Source of the DNA: Thermoanaerobaculia bacterium
Lineage (GTDB): Bacteria; Acidobacteriota; Thermoanaerobaculia; Multivoradales; J023
Direction of reading: 5' to 3'
Length of the DNA: 64,000 nucleotides
Assembly (NCBI GenBank): GCA_030431255.1
Contig: JAUIJL010000008.1
Location: 186,001-250,000 of the forward strand
The position numbers were made by a program, and so were the translations under genes. The notes under the pieces were generated by a model. The model saw only the letters and a program-made list of their open reading frames with translations, had not been told where the DNA came from and made no database searches. Of the stretch, positions 53,356 through 61,464 are shown piece after piece. How positions within the stretch are numbered: the stretch's first letter is position 1; every line of letters begins with the position of its first letter.

Positions 53356-56300
53356 TCAGGATTTTGGACCCCGACCGAGGACCGCGCTCAGCTTGGCCAG
53401 CTTGTCGGCATTGAGGTTGGCCAACGGGAAGTCGGCGCTGGAGGGGGCCGTCTCGGCACTCGCGACATCGCCCCTTGCGGCCGTCTGCGAAAGGGATTGA
53501 AGCCGCCGCTCGAATCGGCGGAGGTGCTGCTCGGCCCGAGGCAGCCGGCGGCCGGACGGGAAGCGAAAGCGCACGTGCAGCCGAGAATCTTCGATCCAGG
53601 CGTCGATCTCCAGGGTAAAGGGGCTCAACCCTTGGGCCCGCTCCAGCTCCAGGGGGCGATCGAATTCGAAGACATCACCGGCCGGCACGAGCTGGTCGGC
53701 CCGTCCCAGGTAATTGAGCAAGACATCCACGCAGCCTTCGAGCTCCGCCAACTGCTTGCGCAGGTCCGCGTCCGGGCTCAGCCGACGCAGCAAGCCGTAA
53801 TCCAAACCGCCGTTGGGGATCTCTTGCAGCGCCCGATGCGCCCGGTCCAAAAGCGCGGCCGGGTTGTCGGACGACTCCTGCCCGAGCTCGACGGCCACGG
53901 GATAGAGGCAGCCCAACCAGCCGACGACGGACGCAGCGTCGAGTCGGTTTGGCTCCCTGGAGCCGGCGGAATCACCGAGCTTTCGACCGTGACCCTCGGT
54001 GAGCATCACGACCTTGGAGCTTTTATGGGCCGAGGTTGTGCCGGCGTTGGCCAAGAGATCGGCGGTGGCGGCGACCAGGGCCTCAAAGACCCTCGGGCCC
54101 CGGCGACCCTCGCTGTGCAGCAGCGGATCGGTTTGGGAAGGGTCGAGGCGAAATTCCAGGGGCTCAGATGGGGTGGCCTCAGGTGAAGCTTCTGGGATCG
54201 ATTCCAACCGACCGTGGGCGTCGTCGAAGATTCCCATCCACTCCTTGGGGGAATGCTCAGAGGACGGTCCGGTTGCCGGTCGGGCACGATCGTGCAGCCG
54301 CCGCGCCCAAGCACGGACGGACCGGGCCGGCAGCTCGGCCGCGGAATCGGTCTGGAAGTAGGCGCTTTGCAGGTCGTCGAGCAGGATCGGCCACGAGAGG
54401 GCGTCGATCACCAGATGATGGGCGACCCAGATCAAAGAATGGCTTTGATCACCGCGTTTCACGTGGGTGACGGTCCACAAGGGCACCTGGTGCAGCTCGA
54501 AGGACCGGCCGGCCAGGGCGTGGCGGTCCAAGGCGTCCAGTTGGACCTCTCGCAGCTCCGGGTTTATCTCAGCTTCCACCCAGGCCTTGTCGTGGTCGCC
54601 CGGCTCGAACCGCAGACGCAAAGCGTCGTGCCGGGCGGCCACGCGAACCAAGGCTTGCCGCAAACGCTCCGTGTCCAGGTTTTGGCGGAGGCGCACCGTG
54701 AGCACTTGATTCCAGGGGGCGGCGGGGCTGCCTGATGCCTGGAGCTGTTCCAAGCACCAGACTTGGGACGGCAAGAGCAGGGCGGGACCGCCGGGCTCTT
54801 CCTGTGGTGGTGCTTCGGCGGATTCCGGCGACGACAACCGGCCGGTTAAGCTTTCGGCCAGCCCGCGCACGGTCGGGGCGTCGAAAAGCTCGGCGGGCTC
54901 GAGGTCCAGCCCTTGGCGTCGAGCCTTGGCGGAAATGCGAATGGCGCCGATGGAATCACCGCCCAGGTCGTAAAAATTATCGTCGAGGCCGATCTGCTCG
55001 ACCCCTAGGATCTCCCGCCAAATGGTCGCTAGAGTCTTTTGCAACGGCGTTTCGGGAGGCGCGATCGCTGGTCCGCCGTAGCTGGAGCCAGAGTCTGAGC
55101 CGGCGGTCTTGTGGGACCGGAACGGGGAGTCTTCAGACTCAGCGGAAGCGGCAAGGGCTCGACGATCCACCTTGCCGTGGGCGGTCATCGGCAAGGTGTC
55201 TACGGCTTGCAGCAGGCTCGGAACCATGAAGTCGGGCAGCCGTTCCCGCAGAAACGCTTGAAGCGCCGACAGCTCGATGCGGTCACCTCCCCGGTGGGCG
55301 TCAGGGCGCAAGGTGTACCAGGCCACCAGCTTTGCCGACGGGGCGGTCGCGGACCCATGGGGTGCCTTGGGCCGATAGCCCACCTCCCGCATCATCTTCT
55401 GGATTTGTGCCTCGTCCAGCTCGTCGTCGAGCTCGGCGAGAGCCGCCTCGCGGGTTTTATGGCCGAGGCGAACATCCCAGCTGTAGGGCAGGGCGTAGTT
55501 GTGGAAACCCCGCTCCCGACGGTGGACCCAAATACCCAGATCGTTGATCAGGCAATTGGTGGACCGTCCCGTGTCCGTGGGCCGAATCCACGGCACCCGC
55601 CGGTCCAGGTAGCTCAGCATCTCGTCCAGCTCCACCTCGCAGAAGCGGTAGAAGTCCAGGAATTGGACCTGGTCGAAGAGCTGCGCGTTGAGGTGGGAGA
55701 CGTCGAGCAAGCGCGACACCGCGTCGTCCATTCGGTGATAGGCCTTGCGAGCCTGGAGCACTGAGCGATCGATTTGCTCGGCGTCATAGCCCAGATGCTC
55801 GAAGAGCTCCGGGGTCAGCCGGGTTTCGAAGAGCTGACCCCGGGACAGGCCGGTGACGATGAACGGGATCTTCTTTTCCGCCGCGACCCGCAGGCTGAGG
55901 GTGTAGATGGTCTTGAAACAGCCCTGGCAGACATTGGCGAAGCGATTCAGACTGTCGGCGAAGATCTCACCCATGGCCGGGGTGGAGGCGAAGATGTGGT
56001 CGACCCCGAGCTCCGACACCACCCGACGCACATTGTCCTTGGCCTGCTCGGAGATGAAGCCGTTGTCGAGGGTGAAGGCCAGCACTTTGTAGCCCATATC
56101 CACCAACCGACCCAGGGCGTAGGTGCTGTCTTTGCCGCCGCTGAGCAAGGACAGGCAATCGTAGGGCGGGGCGTCCGGTGAGCCGGCGAGCCGTTGCCGG
56201 CGGATGGGATCGAGGTGGGCGCGCAGGTCGTCCAGGGTTCGGAAATAGTCGTCCACCCGGTGGCGATAGCGGGTGAAAGCGTTGCAGTGGTTGCAGACGC

Positions 56301-59289
56301 CGTGCTCATCAAATTCCGTGCCGGGAAAGCGGGACGACAGCCCACAGTTCCGGCAGTGGCTCTCCGCCTCGGTGCCGGTGGCTACGGTGCCGGCAGGACC
56401 TGTGCCGGCAGGACCTGTGCCGGCAGGACCTGTGCCGGCGGCGCCGGCTAGGGTGCCGACCACCGCGGCCTCGATCGCCGGATGCTCGGCCAAGGCGGCT
56501 TCCACCTCACCGGGCTCGATGCGCGCGCCCCGCACCTTGAGCTGATCGTCGATCCGGCCCAGGTATTCGAGCACCGGCGCGTCCGACCCACGCCGTTGCC
56601 ACCTCACCCGATCCCCGGTGCGGTACCAGAGCTCATGGGATGGCTCGTCGGGCCGCTCGTCGGACAGCTGGGTGAGGGAGATGAAGCGCTCAGCGGTCAA
56701 ATCCTCGCGGCCCTGGTAGCCCCGCGCGAGGCCGCGGCCCCGAACGTAGAGCTCACCGGTGACCCCCTCGGGCACCGGGTTGCGGTAGCGGTCGAGCACC
56801 GCCACGCCCATACCCTGAATCGGTCGACCGATGGGCACCGTCGATTCCCGGTCCTGATCGGCATGGAAGAGGTGCTCCACACAGCCCACAGTGGCTTCCG
56901 TGGGGCCGTATTCATTGTGGATCTGGACGTCGGAACCGAAAAAGTCCATGGCTTCGAGAGCCGCGCTCCGGCTCAGGGCCTCGCCACCGAGGATCAAGCG
57001 TTGGACCCGCCGCCGGCTGCTGTCGCCATCCCCAGCGCTGCCCTTGTCGCCGGCCGGTCGGGCGCGCAGCAGGGCCAGATGGGAGGGGGTGAGCTTGAGC
57101 ACGTCGACCCGATCATCGTCCACCACGTCCAGCAAGGCGAGGTCCGCGCGTCGGTCGGTCTCGGGATAGATCCGGATGGTGCCGGCGGACGCCAGGGGCA
57201 CGAAGATGGAGGTCACCGTCAGATCGAAGGTCAGGGGAGAGAATAGGGGGTAGGTCGGCGGGCCCCCGATGTCGTAGCGCCGGCAGGCCCAATCCACGTA
57301 GTTGGCCAGGGCGCGGTGGGAGATCACCACACCCTTGGGTCGACCCGTGGAGCCCGAGGTGTAGAGGAGATAAGCGGGGTCCTCGGGGCTCGGTGCCGAC
57401 GATGGGATCGACGATTCCGTCTCCGTTCCGGGTTCGTCCGCGTCCAAACGGACCTCAAGGGTCCGAACGCTGGGCGGTAGGTCGTGGGCCTGTGGGCTCG
57501 TGATCAGCCCCTGAGTCAATACAAGGGACAAACCCGCGTCGTCGCACACCCACTGAAGTCGTTTTTTCGGCCATGCGGGGTCCAAGGGCACGTAGGCGAG
57601 CCCAGCCCGCTGGATCGCCAACATGGCGACCACCGCCTCCGGGCCGCGGGGCATCAAGATGCCGACGAAGGGTCCGGCGGATGCCTCCCGTAGCCGACCG
57701 GCGAGCTCATGGCTGACGCGGCCGAGCCGGCGATAGCTGAGATTCTTGAGATCTCGTCCCGCCAGAGCGGTTCGATCCGGGGCTTGGTGGATCGAGCGCT
57801 CGATCATCTCGAGCACCGTCGGCGGGCTGTCCGCGGGCGGTGCTGGGCCTTGGACGGCCCAGCCGTCGGCCTCGACCAAGGGCACCGACTCGATGGGTCG
57901 GTCCCAATCCTCGATCATCGCGTCCAAGAGCCGCGACAGATGGTCGACGGCTTGCTCGGAGCGGCAGCCCTCGAAGACGTGCTGATCAAGATCCAATTGC
58001 AGCTTCAGCTCGCCGCCTCGGTCGGGATCACGGCGGTCGAGATCACGGCGGTCGAAATCGTGGACATGGAGCCGCAGGGCGTGCTCCCGGTCGTGGTGGC
58101 CGGGGTAGAGCCATTCCGTGGTCACGGGTCGACCGGCGAAGGGGCCGAAAGAGCCCCGGATGACGTTGAGCAGGCTGTGAAAACCCCGTTGCAGGGCGGG
58201 CTCAGCCAAACCCGGTCCGGCGTGGCGTAGGAAATCCAGCCCGGCGATTCGCACCCGTCCCAGGAGCTCCACGAAAGTGATGTCGGGCTCCAGCTCGACG
58301 CCCATCGGGAAGACCTCGATCAGCAGGCCGGCGACGTCGGCGGCCTTGGGGCCGGATCGATTGTGAAAGGGGACTCCCAGGGTGAGGCGCTCGCCGCCGC
58401 CGAGGCGGTAGAGATAGGCCGGCAAAAGGGTGGCGAAGAGATTGAAGAGCCCGAGATCGAGGCTCAGGGCGCCGGTTTCCGGCCGTCGGGCCAGGGCCTT
58501 CAGGGCGTCGGATCGCTCGCGACCTAGGTTCAAGTCCAGCCGTCGACCGGCCGTGGTGCTCGGTTTGCGTCCGAAGAGCCGAGGGGGGCCGCCGGACCGT
58601 TGGGCCAGCTCGGCTTGCTCATGCCAGTAGGCCCGTGCCGTCTCGGGAATCGGACGTTCCTTGAGGCGCTCCACCTCAACTTGAAAGGAAGGCAGGGGCT
58701 CGAGGTCGACGGGCTCGTTGTTCTCGGTGAGCTCGTAAATCGCCGACATCCGACGGAAGATCACCGCCATGGACCAAGCGTCGGTGACCACGTGGTGTTG
58801 GCAGAGGTACCAGATCCATCGCTGCTCCGAGAGCTTGAGCAAGGCGGTGTCGAATAGCGGCTCGTGGTCGTCGAAAAGCCGTCGGCTGCGCGCGGCGAGC
58901 CAGCGGTCGGCGGAGGCTTTGGTGTCTCGGTCGCGGCTCAGGTCCTCGACGTGGAGCCGAAACTCATCGGCGGAGCTCGCCGGCAGCAGCCTGAGGCCGG
59001 GTTCCTCAGCGTCGCCGCCCGAGTCGTCGGTTTTGGGGCAACGCACCGTGCGCAAGGCCTCGCATTGACGGATCAGCTGCCGAAGAGATGCTTGGAAGCG
59101 GTCGGGGTCCAGCGGTCCTTGGATCTCGAAGGCAAAGGCCTGGTTGTAGAGCGGCGCCTCCGGATGCAACCGCTGTCCGGTGAGCATGAGCCGCTGCCCG
59201 TGCGTAGGCACGGTTTGGCCGGTAGGCACGGTCTCGCCGTCAGGCTCCGTCTGTCCGGGAAGCTCAGCCTTGCCGCGACGGTCAACCAT
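53356..59289 (-). CDS. NRPS-1: C-A(interrupted by PP-loop ATPase)-T-E synthetase
   Basis: A 1977-residue synthetase. The C domain (about 30-450) begins HGQRLMLTGQRLHPEAPLYN, a starter-type pattern, with HHVVTDAWS at about 168. The A domain (about 500-1385) has YTSGSTGRPKG (about 645), NEYGPTEATVG, YRTGDR and A8 (RIDDQLKVRGARIEPGEVE). After A8 it is broken by a zinc ribbon and PP-loop domain (about 970-1305), then resumes with LPDFMVP (A9) and AHGKVDRRAL (A10). The pocket reads D-L-T-K-I-G-E-V, matching asparagine codes. T has FYDLGGDSIGA (about 1443). E (about 1490-1950) has HHLVIDALSW, VVGWLG and LNYLGRA. So D-asparagine, or a modified form, is expected. The start overlaps the carrier-protein gene by 8 bases; NRPS-2 follows after 13 bases. 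Confidence 0.95.
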   Translation of the reverse strand: MVDRRGKAELPGQTEPDGETVPTGQTVPTHGQRLMLTGQRLHPEAPLYNQAFAFEIQGPLDPDRFQASLRQLIRQCEALRTVRCPKTDDSGGDAEEPGLRLLPASSADEFRLHVEDLSRDRDTKASADRWLAARSRRLFDDHEPLFDTALLKLSEQRWIWYLCQHHVVTDAWSMAVIFRRMSAIYELTENNEPVDLEPLPSFQVEVERLKERPIPETARAYWHEQAELAQRSGGPPRLFGRKPSTTAGRRLDLNLGRERSDALKALARRPETGALSLDLGLFNLFATLLPAYLYRLGGGERLTLGVPFHNRSGPKAADVAGLLIEVFPMGVELEPDITFVELLGRVRIAGLDFLRHAGPGLAEPALQRGFHSLLNVIRGSFGPFAGRPVTTEWLYPGHHDREHALRLHVHDFDRRDLDRRDPDRGGELKLQLDLDQHVFEGCRSEQAVDHLSRLLDAMIEDWDRPIESVPLVEADGWAVQGPAPPADSPPTVLEMIERSIHQAPDRTALAGRDLKNLSYRRLGRVSHELAGRLREASAGPFVGILMPRGPEAVVAMLAIQRAGLAYVPLDPAWPKKRLQWVCDDAGLSLVLTQGLITSPQAHDLPPSVRTLEVRLDADEPGTETESSIPSSAPSPEDPAYLLYTSGSTGRPKGVVISHRALANYVDWACRRYDIGGPPTYPLFSPLTFDLTVTSIFVPLASAGTIRIYPETDRRADLALLDVVDDDRVDVLKLTPSHLALLRARPAGDKGSAGDGDSSRRRVQRLILGGEALSRSAALEAMDFFGSDVQIHNEYGPTEATVGCVEHLFHADQDRESTVPIGRPIQGMGVAVLDRYRNPVPEGVTGELYVRGRGLARGYQGREDLTAERFISLTQLSDERPDEPSHELWYRTGDRVRWQRRGSDAPVLEYLGRIDDQLKVRGARIEPGEVEAALAEHPAIEAAVVGTLAGAAGTGPAGTGPAGTGPAGTVATGTEAESHCRNCGLSSRFPGTEFDEHGVCNHCNAFTRYRHRVDDYFRTLDDLRAHLDPIRRQRLAGSPDAPPYDCLSLLSGGKDSTYALGRLVDMGYKVLAFTLDNGFISEQAKDNVRRVVSELGVDHIFASTPAMGEIFADSLNRFANVCQGCFKTIYTLSLRVAAEKKIPFIVTGLSRGQLFETRLTPELFEHLGYDAEQIDRSVLQARKAYHRMDDAVSRLLDVSHLNAQLFDQVQFLDFYRFCEVELDEMLSYLDRRVPWIRPTDTGRSTNCLINDLGIWVHRRERGFHNYALPYSWDVRLGHKTREAALAELDDELDEAQIQKMMREVGYRPKAPHGSATAPSAKLVAWYTLRPDAHRGGDRIELSALQAFLRERLPDFMVPSLLQAVDTLPMTAHGKVDRRALAASAESEDSPFRSHKTAGSDSGSSYGGPAIAPPETPLQKTLATIWREILGVEQIGLDDNFYDLGGDSIGAIRISAKARRQGLDLEPAELFDAPTVRGLAESLTGRLSSPESAEAPPQEEPGGPALLLPSQVWCLEQLQASGSPAAPWNQVLTVRLRQNLDTERLRQALVRVAARHDALRLRFEPGDHDKAWVEAEINPELREVQLDALDRHALAGRSFELHQVPLWTVTHVKRGDQSHSLIWVAHHLVIDALSWPILLDDLQSAYFQTDSAAELPARSVRAWARRLHDRARPATGPSSEHSPKEWMGIFDDAHGRLESIPEASPEATPSEPLEFRLDPSQTDPLLHSEGRRGPRVFEALVAATADLLANAGTTSAHKSSKVVMLTEGHGRKLGDSAGSREPNRLDAASVVGWLGCLYPVAVELGQESSDNPAALLDRAHRALQEIPNGGLDYGLLRRLSPDADLRKQLAELEGCVDVLLNYLGRADQLVPAGDVFEFDRPLELERAQGLSPFTLEIDAWIEDSRLHVRFRFPSGRRLPRAEQHLRRFERRLQSLSQTAARGDVASAETAPSSADFPLANLNADKLAKLSAVLGRGPKS
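55375..56370 (-). other. PP-loop (AANH/amidotransferase-like) domain embedded in the NRPS-1 adenylation domain
   Basis: About 330 residues lie between A8 and A9. They begin with a zinc ribbon, CRNCGL...GVCNHC (CxxC-x16-CxxC), then LLSGGKDSTYALG, the ATP-pyrophosphatase P-loop (near 56125-56150), DNGFISEQAKDN, a second cysteine pair VCQGCFKTIY (near 55915-55935), IPFIVTGLSRGQLFETRL and a conserved TNCLINDLG...HNYALPYSWD end. This plan resembles N-acetyl-sugar amidotransferases (WbpG/PseA-like) and tRNA thiolases. Such enzymes adenylate a carbonyl oxygen and replace it with nitrogen or sulfur. The usual amidotransferase glutaminase partner is not in the window. Confidence 0.85.
56386..56440 (-). 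repeat. 15-base minisatellite at the left border of the embedded PP-loop domain
   Basis: Three copies plus a partial fourth of TGTGCCGGCAGGACC (plus strand) encode GPAGT units. They form a flexible linker between the A8 region and the zinc ribbon. Confidence 0.85.
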
Positions 59290-59578
59290 GGGCGGCGGGC
59301 TCTCCTTTGCCGACCGGCTTGCGGGATTGGATGTAAGTGGTGATGGTGGCGATATCGATGAAATGTTCGATGGTCAGATCAGCGGGTGGCACGCTCATTT
59401 CAAATCGCTGCTCGATGAATTGCACCAAGCGCATGACGCCGAGGGAATCCACCAAGCCGCTGGTCAGCAGATCGTCGTCGGCATGGAGCTGGATGTCCTC
59501 GGCGTCTCGTCGCCCGCCGATCAGCTCCCGGCGGATGAAGTCGGCGAGCTGGTTTTCAATGTCTTCGCGATCGTGCAT
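59282..59578 (-). CDS. Stand-alone acyl/peptidyl carrier protein
   Basis: A 98-residue carrier protein starting MHDREDIENQ at ATG 59578, with GAGG seven bases upstream. The 4'-phosphopantetheine site is Ser45 in LTSGLVDSLGVMRLV, with acidic helix 2 around it. It lies between the stand-alone adenylation enzyme and NRPS-1, and its last codons overlap the NRPS-1 start. The likely role is to hold the starter aminoacyl unit activated by the stand-alone enzyme, allow its oxidation by the divergent dehydrogenase, and pass it to the first condensation domain. It could instead carry a fatty acyl group. A 197-base stretch with no gene separates it from the adenylation gene. Confidence 0.9.
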   Translation of the reverse strand: MHDREDIENQLADFIRRELIGGRRDAEDIQLHADDDLLTSGLVDSLGVMRLVQFIEQRFEMSVPPADLTIEHFIDIATITTYIQSRKPVGKGEPAAHG

Positions 59579-59775
59579 ATCAGGGCCTCGAAGTGGATTT
59601 AGTGGATCTGCCGCCCAGGCCCGGCGCCACGGAATGAATTCCGAGGCTATCCTTGCCTTGCCCCCTGCAGGGGCGGCTCGGAAAAAATGCAGGGTAGCCC
59701 CACGAGGAGCGAGACCCGACTGCCGCATCGGGTATTCGCCCGAGGCTGGGTCTGGATGGGTTCAGTATCAGCACG

Positions 59776-61458
59776 CTAGGCATCGGAGGTCTCGGCGGCT
59801 TCGGCTTCAGCTTGTAAGCGGCGTCGGTCGATCTTACCGCTGGTGGTCCGGGGAAAGGCCGCCACCTCGCGGATTTCAGAGGGCACGGCATACCAAGACA
59901 GGCGGTCGACCAGGAATTGACGCAGCGCTTCCGGGTCGACTCCCGCGCCGTCTTTGGAGCTGACCGCGGCCGAAAGCTTACGGGTTTCGTCGTCGATGCG
60001 GACCGCAAATACCGCTGCTTCCTCCACCGTCGGGTGGGCGCTTAAAGTGCGCTCGATATCGTCCAGCTCGAGGCGATAACCGCGGATTTTGAGCTGGCGG
60101 TCTTTGCGACCGAGGAAGAGCAGCTCGCCGTCGGCCCGGGCCTGCACCAGATCTCCCGTGCGGTAAAAGACCCGCTCGAAACCGCCGTCCAGCGTCTCGG
60201 AGCAGAAGCATTTCTCGTTCAGCTCGGGCCGCGCCCAATAACCGCGCATCATGGTCGACGAGCGAATCACCAGCTCGCCCGGGTCGCCCACCGCCACGGG
60301 TTGATCCCGGTCGTCCAACACCCTGCCTTCCGTATCGCTCCAAATGCGTCCGATGGGCACGGGCTCGGCGTTGCGGGCTGGATCGGCGGCCGCCGCTGCG
60401 GGATCGGGCACCGGCGGCAGGTGGAAGTAGGTGCATTGATTGACCTCCGCCGGTCCGTAGACGTTGGAGAAGCGAGCTTGGGGCCAAAGGGCCATCAGGG
60501 CGTAGAGGTGTTTGCGGGCGAAGGGCTCGCCGCCGAACATCACCCAGCGCAGGCAGCCGAGCTGCCGCTCTTCCAACACCCCACGGGCGAGCAGCTGGAT
60601 CAACGCCAATGGCACGGAATACCAAATGGTCAGCTTTTCGTCGGCCATCAGCTGGGAGAGGCTGGCGGTGAGCTTGGTGTAGGCCTCGGGAATGATCAGA
60701 GTGGTCGCGCCGGCCATGGGGCTCGAAAAATAGCCGAAGGTCGACATGTCGAAATGCAGGGGCGAGTGGTTGCCGATGCGGTCGTCCGGACCGACCCCAT
60801 AGGTCGCTACCGACAGCCGGGCGTAGGCCAATCCGCTGCGGTGGGTGTGCATGATGCCCTTGGGCCGACCGGTGGAGCCGGAGGAGTACATGATGTAGGC
60901 GAGATCGTCGCCGAGCACGGAAATATTCGGTCCCGCCTCGGTCTCGTAGGCCGCGAGATCGGACCACGGGCGGCATTGGATTTGCTCGGCCTTGGAAGCC
61001 GGTGCTCGGGCGGCCAGCTCCGTGAGCTCGGCTTTCAAGTCGGGACCGATCACCGTTTGGATCCGTCCCGCGTTTTCCGTCCGCGCCAACATCTTGAGCA
61101 GGGTCTTGGCGGGCTGGGCATGGGTGATCACCTGACGGATGCCGCAATCCACGATCAGCCGCTCCAGGGCCTGGGCCGGCAGATGTGGATCCAAGGGCAC
61201 GAACGCCGCTCCGGCTTTGAGAATGCCGAAGACCGCCAGGGCGGAATCCACGTGACGGGGCATGAAAATGCCCACGCGGTCCCCGCGACGGGCCCCTTCG
61301 TCGCGCAGCAGGTGGGCGAGCTGATTGGCCCGCCCCACCAGCTCGCCGTAGGTCAGGCTGCCGGCGGGAGACCGAAAGGCGTCGTGATCGGCGTCTTGCT
61401 CCGCCGCCCGGTCGATCAGCTGGGAGAGCAAAAAGCTCCTGGGCTGGGTCGGCTCCAT
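59776..61458 (-). CDS. Stand-alone adenylation enzyme (aminoacyl-carrier-protein ligase type)
   Basis: A 560-residue ANL enzyme without a carrier domain. Motifs: A3 YIMYSSGSTGRPKGIMH, A5 NVYGPAEVNQCTYF, A7 YRTGDLVQ, A8 LKIRGYRLELDDIE and A10 TTSGKIDRRRL. The stretch LTIWYSVPLALIQLL with GGEPFARKHL is characteristic of PltF/RedM-like enzymes, which load proline and other amino acids onto free carrier proteins. I read the pocket as D-M-F-Y-M-G-V-Q; only Asp235 and Tyr278 agree with the published proline code (DLLYLALV), so the substrate is open. It should load the carrier protein encoded downstream. It starts 6 bases after the HupE-like gene in the same operon. Confidence 0.88.
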   Translation of the reverse strand: MEPTQPRSFLLSQLIDRAAEQDADHDAFRSPAGSLTYGELVGRANQLAHLLRDEGARRGDRVGIFMPRHVDSALAVFGILKAGAAFVPLDPHLPAQALERLIVDCGIRQVITHAQPAKTLLKMLARTENAGRIQTVIGPDLKAELTELAARAPASKAEQIQCRPWSDLAAYETEAGPNISVLGDDLAYIMYSSGSTGRPKGIMHTHRSGLAYARLSVATYGVGPDDRIGNHSPLHFDMSTFGYFSSPMAGATTLIIPEAYTKLTASLSQLMADEKLTIWYSVPLALIQLLARGVLEERQLGCLRWVMFGGEPFARKHLYALMALWPQARFSNVYGPAEVNQCTYFHLPPVPDPAAAAADPARNAEPVPIGRIWSDTEGRVLDDRDQPVAVGDPGELVIRSSTMMRGYWARPELNEKCFCSETLDGGFERVFYRTGDLVQARADGELLFLGRKDRQLKIRGYRLELDDIERTLSAHPTVEEAAVFAVRIDDETRKLSAAVSSKDGAGVDPEALRQFLVDRLSWYAVPSEIREVAAFPRTTSGKIDRRRLQAEAEAAETSDA

Positions 61459-61464
61459 CCCGAG

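Noticed and set aside
59776..61458. Naming the stand-alone adenylation enzyme a proline ligase (pyrrole starter)
   Set aside because: Family resemblance to PltF/RedM is good, but my reading of the pocket matches the proline code at only two of eight positions, so the substrate is left open.
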